Source: Williamsia serinedens
Lineage (GTDB): Bacteria > Actinomycetota > Actinomycetes > Mycobacteriales > Mycobacteriaceae
DNA: 64,000 nucleotides
Reading direction: 5' to 3'
Assembly: GCF_024171725.1 (NCBI RefSeq)
Contig: NZ_JAMTCG010000003.1
Span: forward strand, 248,001-312,000
Shown: piece by piece, positions 9,181-18,289 of the stretch
Layout of the letters: each line of letters begins with the position of its first letter
How positions within the stretch are numbered: position 1 is the first letter of the stretch
Program-made: the position numbers and the translations under genes
Notes under the pieces: generated by a model
Told to the model about the DNA's origin: nothing
Seen by the model: only the letters and a program-made list of their open reading frames with translations
Databases searched by the model: none

Positions 9181-10908
9181 TCAGATCTTGTCGGCGGGCG
9201 GCGGCGGGTCGAGCAGGGACGCGTCGACGGGGACGCTGCCCGACGGCAGGACGTCGGTCGTCGGGTCGGTCGCGGCGAGGGTGTTCGCGTGGACGCGGAC
9301 CTTGTCGTCGATGCCCTCCGCGCGCTGCCGCGCGGCGATGATCAGCGGGTCGCGACGGAGGTCCAGGAAGAGCGACACGCACATCGCGATCATGACGATG
9401 ACGAAGGGCAGCGCCGCGATGATCGCCATCGTCTTGATGCCCTCGAGTGCGTCGTCGCCGCTGACCCACAGCAACAGTGCCGCGACGGCACCGGTCAGGA
9501 CACCCCAGAAGACGGTCACGCTCCGCGACGGTTCGGCACGTCCCCGCTGCGACAGCGTGGCCATCACCAGCGAGGCGGAGTCCGCACCCGACACGAAGAA
9601 GATGGCGACCAGCACCATCACGAGCACCGAGGCGATCCCGGCGAGCGGCAGGTTGTTCAGCATGTCGAACAGCTGCGATTCCTCGTTCTCGCTGTTCGAC
9701 AGGCCCTTCCCGGCCATCTCCTGACTGATGGCGGTACCGCCGAAGACGGCGAACCACACCAGCGAGACGGTGGTCGGAACGATCATCACGCCGATGACGA
9801 ACTGACGGATGGTCCGGCCGCGACTGATCTTGGCCAGGAACATGCCGACGAACGGGGTCCAGGAGACCCACCACGCCCAGTAGAAGATCGTCCAGCCCGA
9901 CAGCCACTCCTGGCCGGCGGCGTCGGTGGTGGCGGCGCTGCGCGCGGCGTCGGACGTGATGTCGTTGAGGTAGCTGCCGATGGACGTCGGCATGATGTTC
10001 ATGATGAAGACCGTCGGCCCGACGACGAACACGAAGAGCGCGAGCACGATGGCCAGCACCATGTTGATGTTCGACAGCCACTGGATTCCCTTGGCCACAC
10101 CGGACACGGCCGAGGCGACGAATGCCGCTGTGAGCACCGCGATCACGGCCACGAGCAGGTACTTGCCGCTCTCCCCGACCCAGTCCAGTTCCTCGAAGCC
10201 CGAACCGATCTGTGCCGCACCGAGTCCCAGGGACGCGACGGTGCCGAACAGGGTGGCGAAGATGGCCAGGATGTCGATGACCTTGCCGCCCCAGCCGTTC
10301 GCGCGATGGCCGAGCAGCGGGGCGAACACCGCGCTCATCAGCTGGCCGCGACCGCAGCGATAGGTGCTGTAGGCGATCGCCAGGCCGACGACGGCGTACA
10401 TCGCCCAGGGGTGCAGACCCCAGTGGAACATGGTGGTGGCCATGGCGACACCCACGTCGCGCGCGTCGGTTCCGGGCGGCGCGTTGACGTAGTGCGTGAG
10501 CGGTTCGTAGGCGCCGTAGAACATCAAGCCGATGCCCATGCCGGCGCTGAACATCATCGCGATCCAGCTGATGGTGCGGTACTCGGGCTTCTCGCCGTCA
10601 CGCCCGAGGGGGATCTTCCCGTACTTGCTGACGGCCAGGAAGATCGCGAACAGCACGAACGCCGTCGCCGCGAGGATGAACAGCCAGCCCAGGTTGTCGG
10701 TGATGCCGGCCAGGACCGACGCCGTGCCCTCCTTCAGGCCCGACTTGTCGACGATCCCCCAGACGAGGAACGCGACGACCAGCACCGCGGTGACACCGAA
10801 CACGACGACGTCGACACCGGCACGTCGCCGACCGGTGGGCGGTGTGGGCGGGGCTCCGGCGGTGTCACCGTGCTCTCCGGTGGCGGGGGTGGGTGTCGTG
10901 ACTGCCAT
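9181..10908 (-). CDS. BCCT-family betaine/choline/carnitine transporter
   Basis: Sodium- or proton-coupled uptake of trimethylammonium compounds such as glycine betaine or choline, used for osmoprotection. About 575 residues with twelve hydrophobic segments. The family signature FYWAWWVSWTPFVGMFLAK is at about 342-360, and a SAGMGIGLMFYG glycine-rich helix is at about 121-132. A charged tail follows the last helix, as in osmotically regulated BCCT carriers. The ATG at 10908 is chosen; an upstream ATG at 10953 and a GTG at 10917 are in frame. No biosynthetic or regulatory partner is adjacent, so the exact substrate is open. Confidence 0.92.
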   Translation of the reverse strand: MAVTTPTPATGEHGDTAGAPPTPPTGRRRAGVDVVVFGVTAVLVVAFLVWGIVDKSGLKEGTASVLAGITDNLGWLFILAATAFVLFAIFLAVSKYGKIPLGRDGEKPEYRTISWIAMMFSAGMGIGLMFYGAYEPLTHYVNAPPGTDARDVGVAMATTMFHWGLHPWAMYAVVGLAIAYSTYRCGRGQLMSAVFAPLLGHRANGWGGKVIDILAIFATLFGTVASLGLGAAQIGSGFEELDWVGESGKYLLVAVIAVLTAAFVASAVSGVAKGIQWLSNINMVLAIVLALFVFVVGPTVFIMNIMPTSIGSYLNDITSDAARSAATTDAAGQEWLSGWTIFYWAWWVSWTPFVGMFLAKISRGRTIRQFVIGVMIVPTTVSLVWFAVFGGTAISQEMAGKGLSNSENEESQLFDMLNNLPLAGIASVLVMVLVAIFFVSGADSASLVMATLSQRGRAEPSRSVTVFWGVLTGAVAALLLWVSGDDALEGIKTMAIIAALPFVIVMIAMCVSLFLDLRRDPLIIAARQRAEGIDDKVRVHANTLAATDPTTDVLPSGSVPVDASLLDPPPPADKI

Positions 10909-11002
10909 GGCCTTCACTCTCGCAAGGAATCGGCCCAACCGCCAAAAGATCACACAAAGGACATTCAGGCGTTACCCGACATCCGCGCAGCGCACACGCG
11001 CG

Positions 11003-11371
11003 TCAGGGCCGGCGTCGCACCGCGGCTGCCAGCATCGATGTGATCTCGTCGTCGGCGATCCCCAGCGCCCGCAACGCGGCGACGTGCTCGGTCGTCGCCC
11101 GTTGCGCCTGGTCGCGCGCCGAGTCCGACCGGGCGGCGACGAACGAGCCGTGCCGTCCGCGCGTCTCGATCACCCCGGCGGCCTCGAGTTCGCGGTAGGC
11201 GCGGGCGGCGGTATTGGCCGCGATCCCCAGCGCGTCGGCGAGCGCGCGAACGGTCGGGAGCCGCGTGCCCACGATGAGGTCACCGCGCGCGACGAGCTCC
11301 ATCACCCCGCGTCGGACCTGCTCGAACGGCGGTTCCGACGACGACGGGTCGATGGTGATGTCGAGCGCCAC
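11003..11371 (-). CDS. GntR-family regulator, YtrA-like
   Basis: A 122-residue short GntR protein. The winged helix covers about residues 10-75 (FEQVRRGVMELVARGDLIVGT, then LPTVRALADALGIAANTAARAYREL), followed by a short helical tail instead of a large effector domain, as in the YtrA subgroup. The GTG start at 11371 lies 2 bases after the arcA stop, so it is translationally coupled to arcA. YtrA-type genes often regulate their own operon, so control of arcA is plausible but not shown. Confidence 0.85.
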   Translation of the reverse strand: MALDITIDPSSSEPPFEQVRRGVMELVARGDLIVGTRLPTVRALADALGIAANTAARAYRELEAAGVIETRGRHGSFVAARSDSARDQAQRATTEHVAALRALGIADDEITSMLAAAVRRRP

Positions 11372-11373
11372 GG

Positions 11374-12606
11374 CTACGCCCCCGGGAGCGGGTCGCGCGT
11401 GACCGGGCAGGACATGCACCGTGGGCCGCCGCGGCCGGACCCGAGCTCGCTACCGGAGATGGTGAGCACCTCGATCCCCGACTGCGACAGCCGACGATTC
11501 GTCTCGACGTTGCGGTCGTAGGCGACGACCACCCCCGGGGCGATGGCCAGGGTGTTGTTGCCGTCGTCCCACTGCTCGCGTTCCGCGGTGACGGGGTCGA
11601 GCCCGGTGTCGATGACGCGGAGCTTCCCGATCCCCATCGCGTCGGCGGCGGCCTCGACGAACGGTCGGGGCCCGCTGACCGACCCGGCGTCGCGGGTGAT
11701 GATGAAGGCCGAGAGGGTGTCGTGGACAGCCGGGTACATGACGACGGCGTCGGTGTCGACCATGGTGCAGACGGTGTCGAGGTGCATCGACGCGCGCCGC
11801 TGCTCGATGGGCACGGCGAGCACGGTGTGCGCCAGTCCGTCGTCGAACAGACTGTGCGCCAACGCCTCCGCGCCGGCCGGTGTGGTGCGTTCCCCCACCC
11901 CGACGGCGACCACCCCCGGCGCCATGAGCAGCACGTCGCCACCCTCGACGGGCGCCGAGTGGGACTCGTAGGCCCGACGGGCACCTCGGAACCGGGGATG
12001 GTGGGCGTAGACGATGTCGGTGAGCGAGGTCTCCCGGGACCGGGCGGGCAGGGCGAGGCTGGTGATGGCGAACCGAGGCCCGATCCAGAACGAACTGTCG
12101 CGGGTGAACAGCAGGTTCGGCAGCGGGTCGATGGCGAACTCGACGCCGTGGTGCATGCGCCGGACCAGTGACGTGCGTGCCGCGGCGGGACTCTCGGGGA
12201 GTTCGTCGAACGTCATCCCGGCGGTGAGCACCGAGACGAGTTCGACGGCGTCGACGCCCCGTAGGTACGCCGCGAGCTCGGCGGCGAGATGGGGGCCGAG
12301 ACGGCGCGCGCTGACGGCCGCGGCGATCCCCTGCATCCGCGCCGCGCCGCTGGCCTGCATGGTCTCGATCAACAGGTCACCGAGCAGCAACACCTCGACG
12401 CCGTGGTCGCTCAGCAGCGCGGCGAAGGCGTCGTGTTCCTCCTGCGCCCGGTCGACCCAGGGCAGACCGTCGAACAGCAGCTGGTCGCTGTTGCGCGGGG
12501 TGAGGCGGCGGAGTTCGTCACCGGGCCGGTGCAGCAGCACGGTGCGCAGGCGACCCACCTCCGAGTCGGCACCCGGGGGCGTCGGTGTCGACGGCTCGGT
12601 CTCCAT
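11374..12606 (-). CDS. arcA: Arginine deiminase
   Basis: Hydrolyses L-arginine to citrulline and ammonia, the first step of the arginine deiminase pathway. The 410-residue protein has the guanidino-modifying-enzyme signatures [16 protein letters not shown] (about 44-59), [15 protein letters not shown], and GGPRCMSCP at the C-terminus, where C397 is the expected nucleophile. No arcB, arcC or arcD is adjacent, so the energy-yielding pathway is not encoded here; ammonia release or acid tolerance are alternatives. It forms a 2-gene unit with the downstream GntR regulator. M. tuberculosis Rv1001 occupies the same neighbourhood next to pmt. Confidence 0.95.
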   Translation of the reverse strand: METEPSTPTPPGADSEVGRLRTVLLHRPGDELRRLTPRNSDQLLFDGLPWVDRAQEEHDAFAALLSDHGVEVLLLGDLLIETMQASGAARMQGIAAAVSARRLGPHLAAELAAYLRGVDAVELVSVLTAGMTFDELPESPAAARTSLVRRMHHGVEFAIDPLPNLLFTRDSSFWIGPRFAITSLALPARSRETSLTDIVYAHHPRFRGARRAYESHSAPVEGGDVLLMAPGVVAVGVGERTTPAGAEALAHSLFDDGLAHTVLAVPIEQRRASMHLDTVCTMVDTDAVVMYPAVHDTLSAFIITRDAGSVSGPRPFVEAAADAMGIGKLRVIDTGLDPVTAEREQWDDGNNTLAIAPGVVVAYDRNVETNRRLSQSGIEVLTISGSELGSGRGGPRCMSCPVTRDPLPGA

Positions 12607-12645
12607 GGACCCACGGTAGTGGCCGCGTGGGGTGCCTGTCGGGGT

Positions 12646-13866
12646 TCACACGCCGTCGGTCGCCGACGGCGACGCGGCTCCCGACCGGACCGGCGCCGTC
12701 TCCCGGGCGACCGACCAGAATCCCAGGGCGACGAGCGGGACGACACCGGTGAGCAGGAACGCCGGACCGAAACCCGCGCTCTGCGCGACGTATCCGGCCA
12801 CGACGGGCCCGCTCACCGCGCCGATGTCGGAGGTCATCTGGAACGCCGCGAGCGCGGTGCCGCCCTGCCCGCGCACCGACAACAGGTCGGCGAGCGACGC
12901 CTGGTGCGTCGGCGCGAACAGCCCGGAGCCGATCCCCGCCGCGAAACTGAGCAGGCCGGCGAGCACGATCGTCCCGCTGAAGCCGAGGACGAGCGTCGAC
13001 GCCGCCATGATCGCGAGACCCGGCAGCATCAGGGGTTTGCGCCCGAACCGGTCCGAGAGACGTCCCGCCGCCAGGATCGCGACGACGTTGCCGGCGGCGT
13101 AGACGGCGAGCAGCACCCCGGCCAGCGCGGGCGACTCGTCGAGACCGTCGGCGTCGACGACGAACAGCGGGACGAGCGCGACCCGCACACCCATCGAGGC
13201 GAACCCCTGGGTGAAGTTCGAGGTGAGGATCGCTCGATAGGCGCTGTCGCGCAACGCCTCGACGAACGACAGGGGCTCGACCACGGGCGCCGACGCGTCC
13301 ACGACGGGTCGCCCACCGACGCCGCGCAGGAGTGTCGCGACGACCAGCGAGGCGACGATCAGCGCGATCGCATAGACCACGAACGGCATCCGTAGCCCGA
13401 ACCCGACCAGCGCGCCGCCGATCAGCGGCCCGGTGATGCTGCCCATGAGGAAACCCGCGCTGAAGAACCCTGACGCGCGGCCGCGGATCTCGGCCGGGGC
13501 CAACCGGATCAGCAGCGCGAGCGCGGAGACGGTGAACATCGTCGAGCCGATGCCGCCGGCCGCGCGGAACAGCAGCAGCTGCCAGTAGGACTGGGCGAAC
13601 GCGCACGCCAGCGTCGATGCGGACACGATCACCAGGCCGGTCAGGTAGATCCGACGCTCCCCCAGCCGCGACACCAGCCGCCCACCGACGGGCGCGAACA
13701 CCAGCCGCATCGCGGCGAAGGCGGACACGATCACCGACGCCGCGCCCACACCCACGTCGAAGCTCCGGGCGAACGCGGGCAGTGCCGGCGCGATCAGCCC
13801 GTACCCGAGCGCGATCACGACGTTGGCCGACAGCAGGACCCAGATCTCGCGGGGGATCGCGCGCAT
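12646..13866 (-). CDS. Major facilitator superfamily exporter
   Basis: A 406-residue twelve-helix MFS protein of the drug:proton antiporter type. The loop between helices 2 and 3 carries GGRLVSRLGERR (motif A-like), and RAAGGIGSTMF with GSITGPLIGG resembles the antiporter motif C region. Substrate unknown. Its ATG overlaps the stop of the upstream acetyltransferase (TGATG), so the two are translated from one mRNA. An acetyltransferase plus exporter pair suggests modification and efflux of a toxic compound, which is an inference from context only. Confidence 0.88.
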   Translation of the reverse strand: MRAIPREIWVLLSANVVIALGYGLIAPALPAFARSFDVGVGAASVIVSAFAAMRLVFAPVGGRLVSRLGERRIYLTGLVIVSASTLACAFAQSYWQLLLFRAAGGIGSTMFTVSALALLIRLAPAEIRGRASGFFSAGFLMGSITGPLIGGALVGFGLRMPFVVYAIALIVASLVVATLLRGVGGRPVVDASAPVVEPLSFVEALRDSAYRAILTSNFTQGFASMGVRVALVPLFVVDADGLDESPALAGVLLAVYAAGNVVAILAAGRLSDRFGRKPLMLPGLAIMAASTLVLGFSGTIVLAGLLSFAAGIGSGLFAPTHQASLADLLSVRGQGGTALAAFQMTSDIGAVSGPVVAGYVAQSAGFGPAFLLTGVVPLVALGFWSVARETAPVRSGAASPSATDGV

Positions 13867-14465
13867 CAGATGGTCCCCGTTCGGATTCGGCGCAGGACAT
13901 GGTGACGGGGATCGTCGACAGGGTTGTCCGGCGGGATGTCACCGGATGCGACGATCACGAACCCGGCCTTCTTCAGCGTCCGCCACGACGCGCGGTTGGC
14001 CGCGACGACCGGCACGAGGATCTCGGTCGCCTCCGGGTACCGGGAGAAGGTGTCGTCCACGGCAGCGGTGACCATCCGCGGTCCGAGTCCGCGCCCACGG
14101 TCGGTCTCGGCGCCGATCAGGTAGTCGAGACACCACGCCGTCGCCGGTACGGGTCCCACGATCGGTTCGAGCGCTGCGACGTCCTCGGGGAGATCGCGGA
14201 TGCGCGACCGCTGGAGCAGTCCGACGGCGCGGCCGTCGATCTCGACGACGAGATCCTCCCCCGGCTCGGTGCCGTCGATCTGCGGTCCGAAGTCCTTCTC
14301 GACCGCCGCGTCGGTGTGATCCTGGAACCACCAGCGGTGCACACGATCGTCGGCGAGCCAGCGCGCCAGCATCGGGAAGTCCGTGCGGGTGAGCGGTCTG
14401 AAGGTGATCGCCCCGGGCACGTTCTCTCGACGGGGGGATCCACTCACCCCTCGATGGTCGGGCAT
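13866..14465 (-). CDS. GNAT acetyltransferase, aminoglycoside 6'-acetyltransferase-like
   Basis: About 199 residues. The pattern ITFRPLTRTDFPMLARWL, then VHRWW and DYLIG, followed by a DRGRGLGPRMV acetyl-CoA loop and a C-terminal NRASWRTLKKAGF, is that of the AAC(6')-Ib/IucB-like GNAT branch. It may acetylate an aminoglycoside-like amine or a siderophore hydroxylamine; the sequence does not decide. The start is uncertain: ATG at 14465 or GTG at 14420 (the latter has GAGAG a few bases upstream). It overlaps the exporter gene by one base and is divergent from the ABC-transporter operon. Confidence 0.82.
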   Translation of the reverse strand: MPDHRGVSGSPRRENVPGAITFRPLTRTDFPMLARWLADDRVHRWWFQDHTDAAVEKDFGPQIDGTEPGEDLVVEIDGRAVGLLQRSRIRDLPEDVAALEPIVGPVPATAWCLDYLIGAETDRGRGLGPRMVTAAVDDTFSRYPEATEILVPVVAANRASWRTLKKAGFVIVASGDIPPDNPVDDPRHHVLRRIRTGTI

Positions 14466-14528
14466 CGGATCACCGCGCTCCAAACTCCTCCCCGCGACCA
14501 GCGACGATGGGGTGCCTACGATGTCCCG

Positions 14529-15401
14529 ATGCCGCTCTCCCTCACCCGTGCCGCGACCGTCGTGTCGGTGCTCGCCCTGTCCGCCCTCGCCGCGTGCGCA
14601 CCGGCCTCGGAGTCGTCCTCCCCGGCCGCGTCGTCGTCGGTCGCGCTCACCGACTGCACGCCCTCGACGCTGAAGGTCATGACGCCGGGCAAGCTCACCG
14701 TCGCCACCGACGACCCCGCCTACGAGCCGTGGTTCTCCGACAACGACCCCACCAACGGGCGCGGGTTCGAGTCCGCGGTGGCCTACGCCGTGGCGGCCAA
14801 GCTCGGCTTCGCCCGGGACGCGGTCACATGGACGAAGGCCGGGTTCAACCAGGTGATCCAACCGGGGCCGAAGAACTTCGACGTCGACATCAACCAGTTC
14901 TCCATCTCCACGCAGCGCGAGAAGGCGGTCGACTTCTCCGCGCCCTACTACCGGGCGGCGCAGGCGATCATCACGCTCAAGGACTCCCCGTTCGCCGGGG
15001 CGACGTCGCTGTCGGCCCTGAAGAACGCGCGACTGGGCGCGCAGATCGCGACCACGTCCCTCACCGCCATCGACCAGATCGCACCGACGAGCAAACCCCT
15101 CGTTTACGACGACACCTCGAAGGCGGCGCAGGCTCTGCAGAACCGGCAGGTCGACGCGATCGTCGCCGACCTGCCGACCGCCTACTACCTGACGTCGGCC
15201 GAACTGACCGGCGCGACGATCGTGGGTCAGTTCCAACCCACCCGCGGTGAGCAGGAGCAGTTCGGCATGCTGCTGGCCAAGGGCAGCCCGCTGACGTCGT
15301 GCGTCAGCGCCGCGGTGAACGCGCTCCGCGCCGACGGCACCCTCGCCGCACTGCAGAAGCAGTGGCTGAGCCAGGCGACCGACGTCCCCGAGCTGCGGTG
15401 A
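14529..15401 (+). CDS. Amino-acid ABC transporter substrate-binding lipoprotein
   Basis: Captures a polar amino acid or similar solute outside the membrane and delivers it to the permease. The 290-residue protein starts with a lipoprotein signal peptide whose lipobox LAAC puts the lipidated cysteine at residue 22. The mature part is a family 3 periplasmic-binding fold (LTVATDDPAYEPWF, FDVDINQFSISTQREKAVDF, VDAIVADLPTAYY). It is the first gene of a three-gene operon; its TGA overlaps the GTG of the permease gene. The family suggests glutamine, glutamate, cystine or arginine; which one cannot be told. Confidence 0.92.
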   Translation: MPLSLTRAATVVSVLALSALAACAPASESSSPAASSSVALTDCTPSTLKVMTPGKLTVATDDPAYEPWFSDNDPTNGRGFESAVAYAVAAKLGFARDAVTWTKAGFNQVIQPGPKNFDVDINQFSISTQREKAVDFSAPYYRAAQAIITLKDSPFAGATSLSALKNARLGAQIATTSLTAIDQIAPTSKPLVYDDTSKAAQALQNRQVDAIVADLPTAYYLTSAELTGATIVGQFQPTRGEQEQFGMLLAKGSPLTSCVSAAVNALRADGTLAALQKQWLSQATDVPELR

Positions 15402-16255
15402 CCGACACCTCCACCGAGCCCCGCACGCCGAGCGCCCGCCGGCTCGAGCGCGACCGGTTCCGGCGACGGCGCACGCGGACCCGCGCGACGATCGCCGCCG
15501 TCTCGACCGTGGTGGTGCTCGGGGCACTCGCGGCGCTCGTCGTCACCTCACCGGGGTGGGACCGCGTGCAAGCCACGTTCTTCAGCCCGTCCGACGCGGC
15601 GGCCGCCCTGCCCGACGTCGCCGAGGCGTTCTGGCTGAACATCCGGCTGTTCCTGGTCGTCGAGGTCTTCGTTCTCGCGCTCGGGCTGCTGGTCGCGGTG
15701 ATCCGCGTGGTCCCGAGTCCCGCGCTCGCGCCGCTCAAGGTGGTCGCGGTGGTCTACACCGACGTCTTCCGCGGCACCCCCACGCTCCTCGTGGTGCTGC
15801 TCGTCGGGTTCGGCATACCCGCACTGCAGCTCACGGGCGCACCGACGAGCCTGTTCTGGCTGGGGACGATCGCGCTGACGCTGAGCTACGGCGCGTACGT
15901 GGCCGAGGTCTTTCGAGCCGGCATCCAGTCGATCCACCCCACGCAGTGGGCGGCCGGGCGCGCCATCGGTCTGTCCTACCGCTCGACGCTGCGGTTCGTC
16001 GTGCTCCCGCAAGCAGTCCGACGGGTGGGGCCGCCCCTGCTCAACGACTTCGTCTCGTTGCAGAAGGACACCGCGCTGCTGTCGACGATCGGGCTCGTCG
16101 AGTCGCTGCGCGCGGCGCAGGTGATCTCCGGCCGCGACTTCGTCTTCACGCCCTATGTCGTGGCCGCGTGTTTCTTCATCGTCGCGACCATCCCGCTCGC
16201 GCGCGTCACCGATCACCTCACGATGCGGTCGCTGCGTCGGGAGAACGCGCTGTGA
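15398..16255 (+). CDS. Amino-acid ABC transporter permease
   Basis: Membrane channel subunit of a polar amino-acid importer. 285 residues with an arginine-rich cytoplasmic N-tail (RRRRTRTR), an extra N-terminal hydrophobic segment, and the HisM/GlnP core with the ATPase-docking loop QWAAGRAIGLSYRSTLRF followed by VVLPQAV. The GTG start overlaps the preceding stop (GTGA), and its own stop overlaps the next start in the same way, indicating strict translational coupling. A single permease gene implies a homodimeric channel. Confidence 0.93.
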   Translation: MTDTSTEPRTPSARRLERDRFRRRRTRTRATIAAVSTVVVLGALAALVVTSPGWDRVQATFFSPSDAAAALPDVAEAFWLNIRLFLVVEVFVLALGLLVAVIRVVPSPALAPLKVVAVVYTDVFRGTPTLLVVLLVGFGIPALQLTGAPTSLFWLGTIALTLSYGAYVAEVFRAGIQSIHPTQWAAGRAIGLSYRSTLRFVVLPQAVRRVGPPLLNDFVSLQKDTALLSTIGLVESLRAAQVISGRDFVFTPYVVAACFFIVATIPLARVTDHLTMRSLRRENAL

Positions 16256-17010
16256 GCGACCGCGAGCTGCTGCGTCTCGTCGACGTCCGGAAGTCGTACT
16301 CCCGTCGCGGCGGACCGGATCACGAGGTGCTCGGTGGGATCGACCTCACCGTGACCGCGGGCGAGGTGGTCTGCCTGATCGGCGCGTCGGGGTCCGGGAA
16401 GTCGACGCTGCTGCGGTGCATCGACCTGCTCGACGAGGTCGACGATGGCGAGATCTGGTTCGACGGACGCGAGATCACCGACCCGCGTGTCGAACCGGAC
16501 GACGTGCGGCGGCGCATCGGCGTGGTGTTCCAGGCCTACAACCTATTCCCGCACCTGACCGTCCGCGACAACATCACGCTGGGGCCCGTGCGGGTGCACG
16601 GTCGGTCACGCTCCGACGCGCGACGATCGGCCCAGGCACTGCTCGAGCGGGTGGGCCTGCCCGACAAGGGGACCGCGTACCCCGACGAGCTGTCGGGTGG
16701 GCAGCAGCAGCGGGTGGCGCTCGCCCGGGCCGTCGCCGGCGACCCCGAGCTGCTGCTGCTCGACGAGGTGACCGCCGCGCTCGACCCGCTGCTCGTCGGC
16801 GAGGTCCTGCAGGTCGTCCGCGGTCTCGCCGCCGACGGGATGACCATCGTGATGGCCACCCACGAAATGGCGTTCGCCCGCGAGGTCGCCGACCGCGTCG
16901 TGTTCCTCGCCGACGGTCGCATCGAGGAGGCGGGCACCGCCGAGCAGGTGTTCACCGCGCCGCGCAGTACCCGCACCGCCGAGTTCCTCGCCCGTTTCCG
17001 GGGAGTGTGA
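16252..17010 (+). CDS. Amino-acid ABC transporter ATP-binding protein
   Basis: ATPase subunit that powers the importer. The 252-residue protein has Walker A GASGSGKST at residues 44-52, a Q-loop (VVFQAYNLFPH), the ABC signature LSGGQQQR, Walker B LLLLDEVTAALD and the switch histidine in MATHEMAF. The Walker B context has valine where GlnQ-type proteins usually have proline (DEPTSALD), a conservative oddity. The GTG start overlaps the permease stop. It closes the operon; a 132-base gap follows before the next gene. Confidence 0.95.
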   Translation: MSDRELLRLVDVRKSYSRRGGPDHEVLGGIDLTVTAGEVVCLIGASGSGKSTLLRCIDLLDEVDDGEIWFDGREITDPRVEPDDVRRRIGVVFQAYNLFPHLTVRDNITLGPVRVHGRSRSDARRSAQALLERVGLPDKGTAYPDELSGGQQQRVALARAVAGDPELLLLDEVTAALDPLLVGEVLQVVRGLAADGMTIVMATHEMAFAREVADRVVFLADGRIEEAGTAEQVFTAPRSTRTAEFLARFRGV

Positions 17011-17142
17011 CGATCGGGCCCGATCCGACGCGAGGTCGTCCGTCGACACCCGCGGAGGTTCCCGGGGTGCTGTTGGTGAACGCCCACCCGGACGTGTGTA
17101 CTGCAGACCCTGAACCCCCGCACGACGATAGGAATCCGTTCG

Positions 17143-18273
17143 GTGACCTCGACCACCGCGAACACGTTCCTGAGCACAGCCCGTCGCGTCGTGACCCTCC
17201 TCGGGGAGTGGTGGCGCGATCCCGTCGACCACCTGTGGCTGCGGGCATTTCTCGAGAGCCGCGCGCTCACGGCGGTGGTGCGGGTCGTCGTCGGGGTGGT
17301 CGCCGGGTCGTTGACCGTCGCCGTTCTGCTGATGATGGCCTCGCCCGCGGGCCCCGAGGGCGTCGTCGGCTCGGTCGTCGCGATCACCTGCGCAGCGATC
17401 GGTGTTTCCTGGTTTGTCCGCTGGGTCGTCGGCGCGTGGCCGGGTGTCGTGGTGTCCTGTGCGTTCGCGGTGAGTGCGGACCTCGCGATCGGGGTCGCCT
17501 CGTCGCTCGACGCCGACCCGATGACCGGTCTCAGCGGCGCTCTCATGCTGCTCGTCCCAGGTCTCTACCTGACCGTGTTCCACGGTCCCCGTGCGGTGGT
17601 CCTCCACGCGGTCTTCTCGGCCACGGTCGTCGTCGTGGTGCTCCTCCCGCTGGTGTTCGACCCACCGACCGACGTCCCGCGCGCCGTGGCGAAAGGTGTG
17701 ATGTCCGCGTCGGTGCTCGTCGTGATCCCGATCCTCTCGCACATGGGTTGGTGGCTGCTTCGTGAGGAGGCCGCCGAATCCCTCGTCGACCCGCTCACCG
17801 GCCTGCTCAACCGGCGAGGGCTTCGAGGGGCACTGCTGCGCAGAGTCGTCGAGACACCCGCGGGCCCGGGGGACGCGCTGCTGGCAGCCGTCTACGATCT
17901 CGACGCCTTCAAGGCTGTGAACGATCGCCACGGACACGACGTCGGTGATCGTGTGCTCGCCGACGTCTCACGGCGAGTCCAGGCGGCGACCCCGCACCTG
18001 ATCCACGCGCGGCTCGGTGGCGAGGAGTTCGCGGCGGTCGGATTCGTCGACCGTCGCGAGGTGGAATCCGTCGCGCACCGGATGAAGGCGGCCGTCGCGG
18101 GTGCGGCGCGACCGCGTGTCACCGCGAGCGTCGGGGTCGTGGTCGTGGACAGCGCAGACGTCGTGGCCTCTCGCCTCGAGGACCTGATGGACGGGTGGAT
18201 GCGGCGCGCCGACGTCGAGATGTACGCAGCGAAGAGCCGGGGTGGCGACACCGTGTCCTTCGCCGAGGAATGA
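17143..18273 (+). CDS. Membrane diguanylate cyclase (GGDEF)
   Basis: Synthesises cyclic di-GMP from two GTP. The N-terminal half has about six hydrophobic segments (roughly residues 40-205) forming a membrane sensor of unknown ligand. The C-terminal half is a GGDEF domain: DPLTGLLNRRG, the metal site in YDLDAFKAVNDRHGHDVGD and the catalytic loop RLGGEEF. The inhibitory RxxD site that normally lies just before the loop is absent (LIHA instead), so product feedback is not expected. GTG start at 17143. No phosphodiesterase or effector is adjacent. Confidence 0.93.
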   Translation: MTSTTANTFLSTARRVVTLLGEWWRDPVDHLWLRAFLESRALTAVVRVVVGVVAGSLTVAVLLMMASPAGPEGVVGSVVAITCAAIGVSWFVRWVVGAWPGVVVSCAFAVSADLAIGVASSLDADPMTGLSGALMLLVPGLYLTVFHGPRAVVLHAVFSATVVVVVLLPLVFDPPTDVPRAVAKGVMSASVLVVIPILSHMGWWLLREEAAESLVDPLTGLLNRRGLRGALLRRVVETPAGPGDALLAAVYDLDAFKAVNDRHGHDVGDRVLADVSRRVQAATPHLIHARLGGEEFAAVGFVDRREVESVAHRMKAAVAGAARPRVTASVGVVVVDSADVVASRLEDLMDGWMRRADVEMYAAKSRGGDTVSFAEE

Positions 18274-18289
18274 CCACCCGGCACCGGGG

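Noticed and set aside
13866-14465. Confident call of aminoglycoside resistance for the GNAT/MFS pair
   Set aside because: The branch also contains siderophore and unrelated acetyltransferases; sequence alone does not show the substrate.
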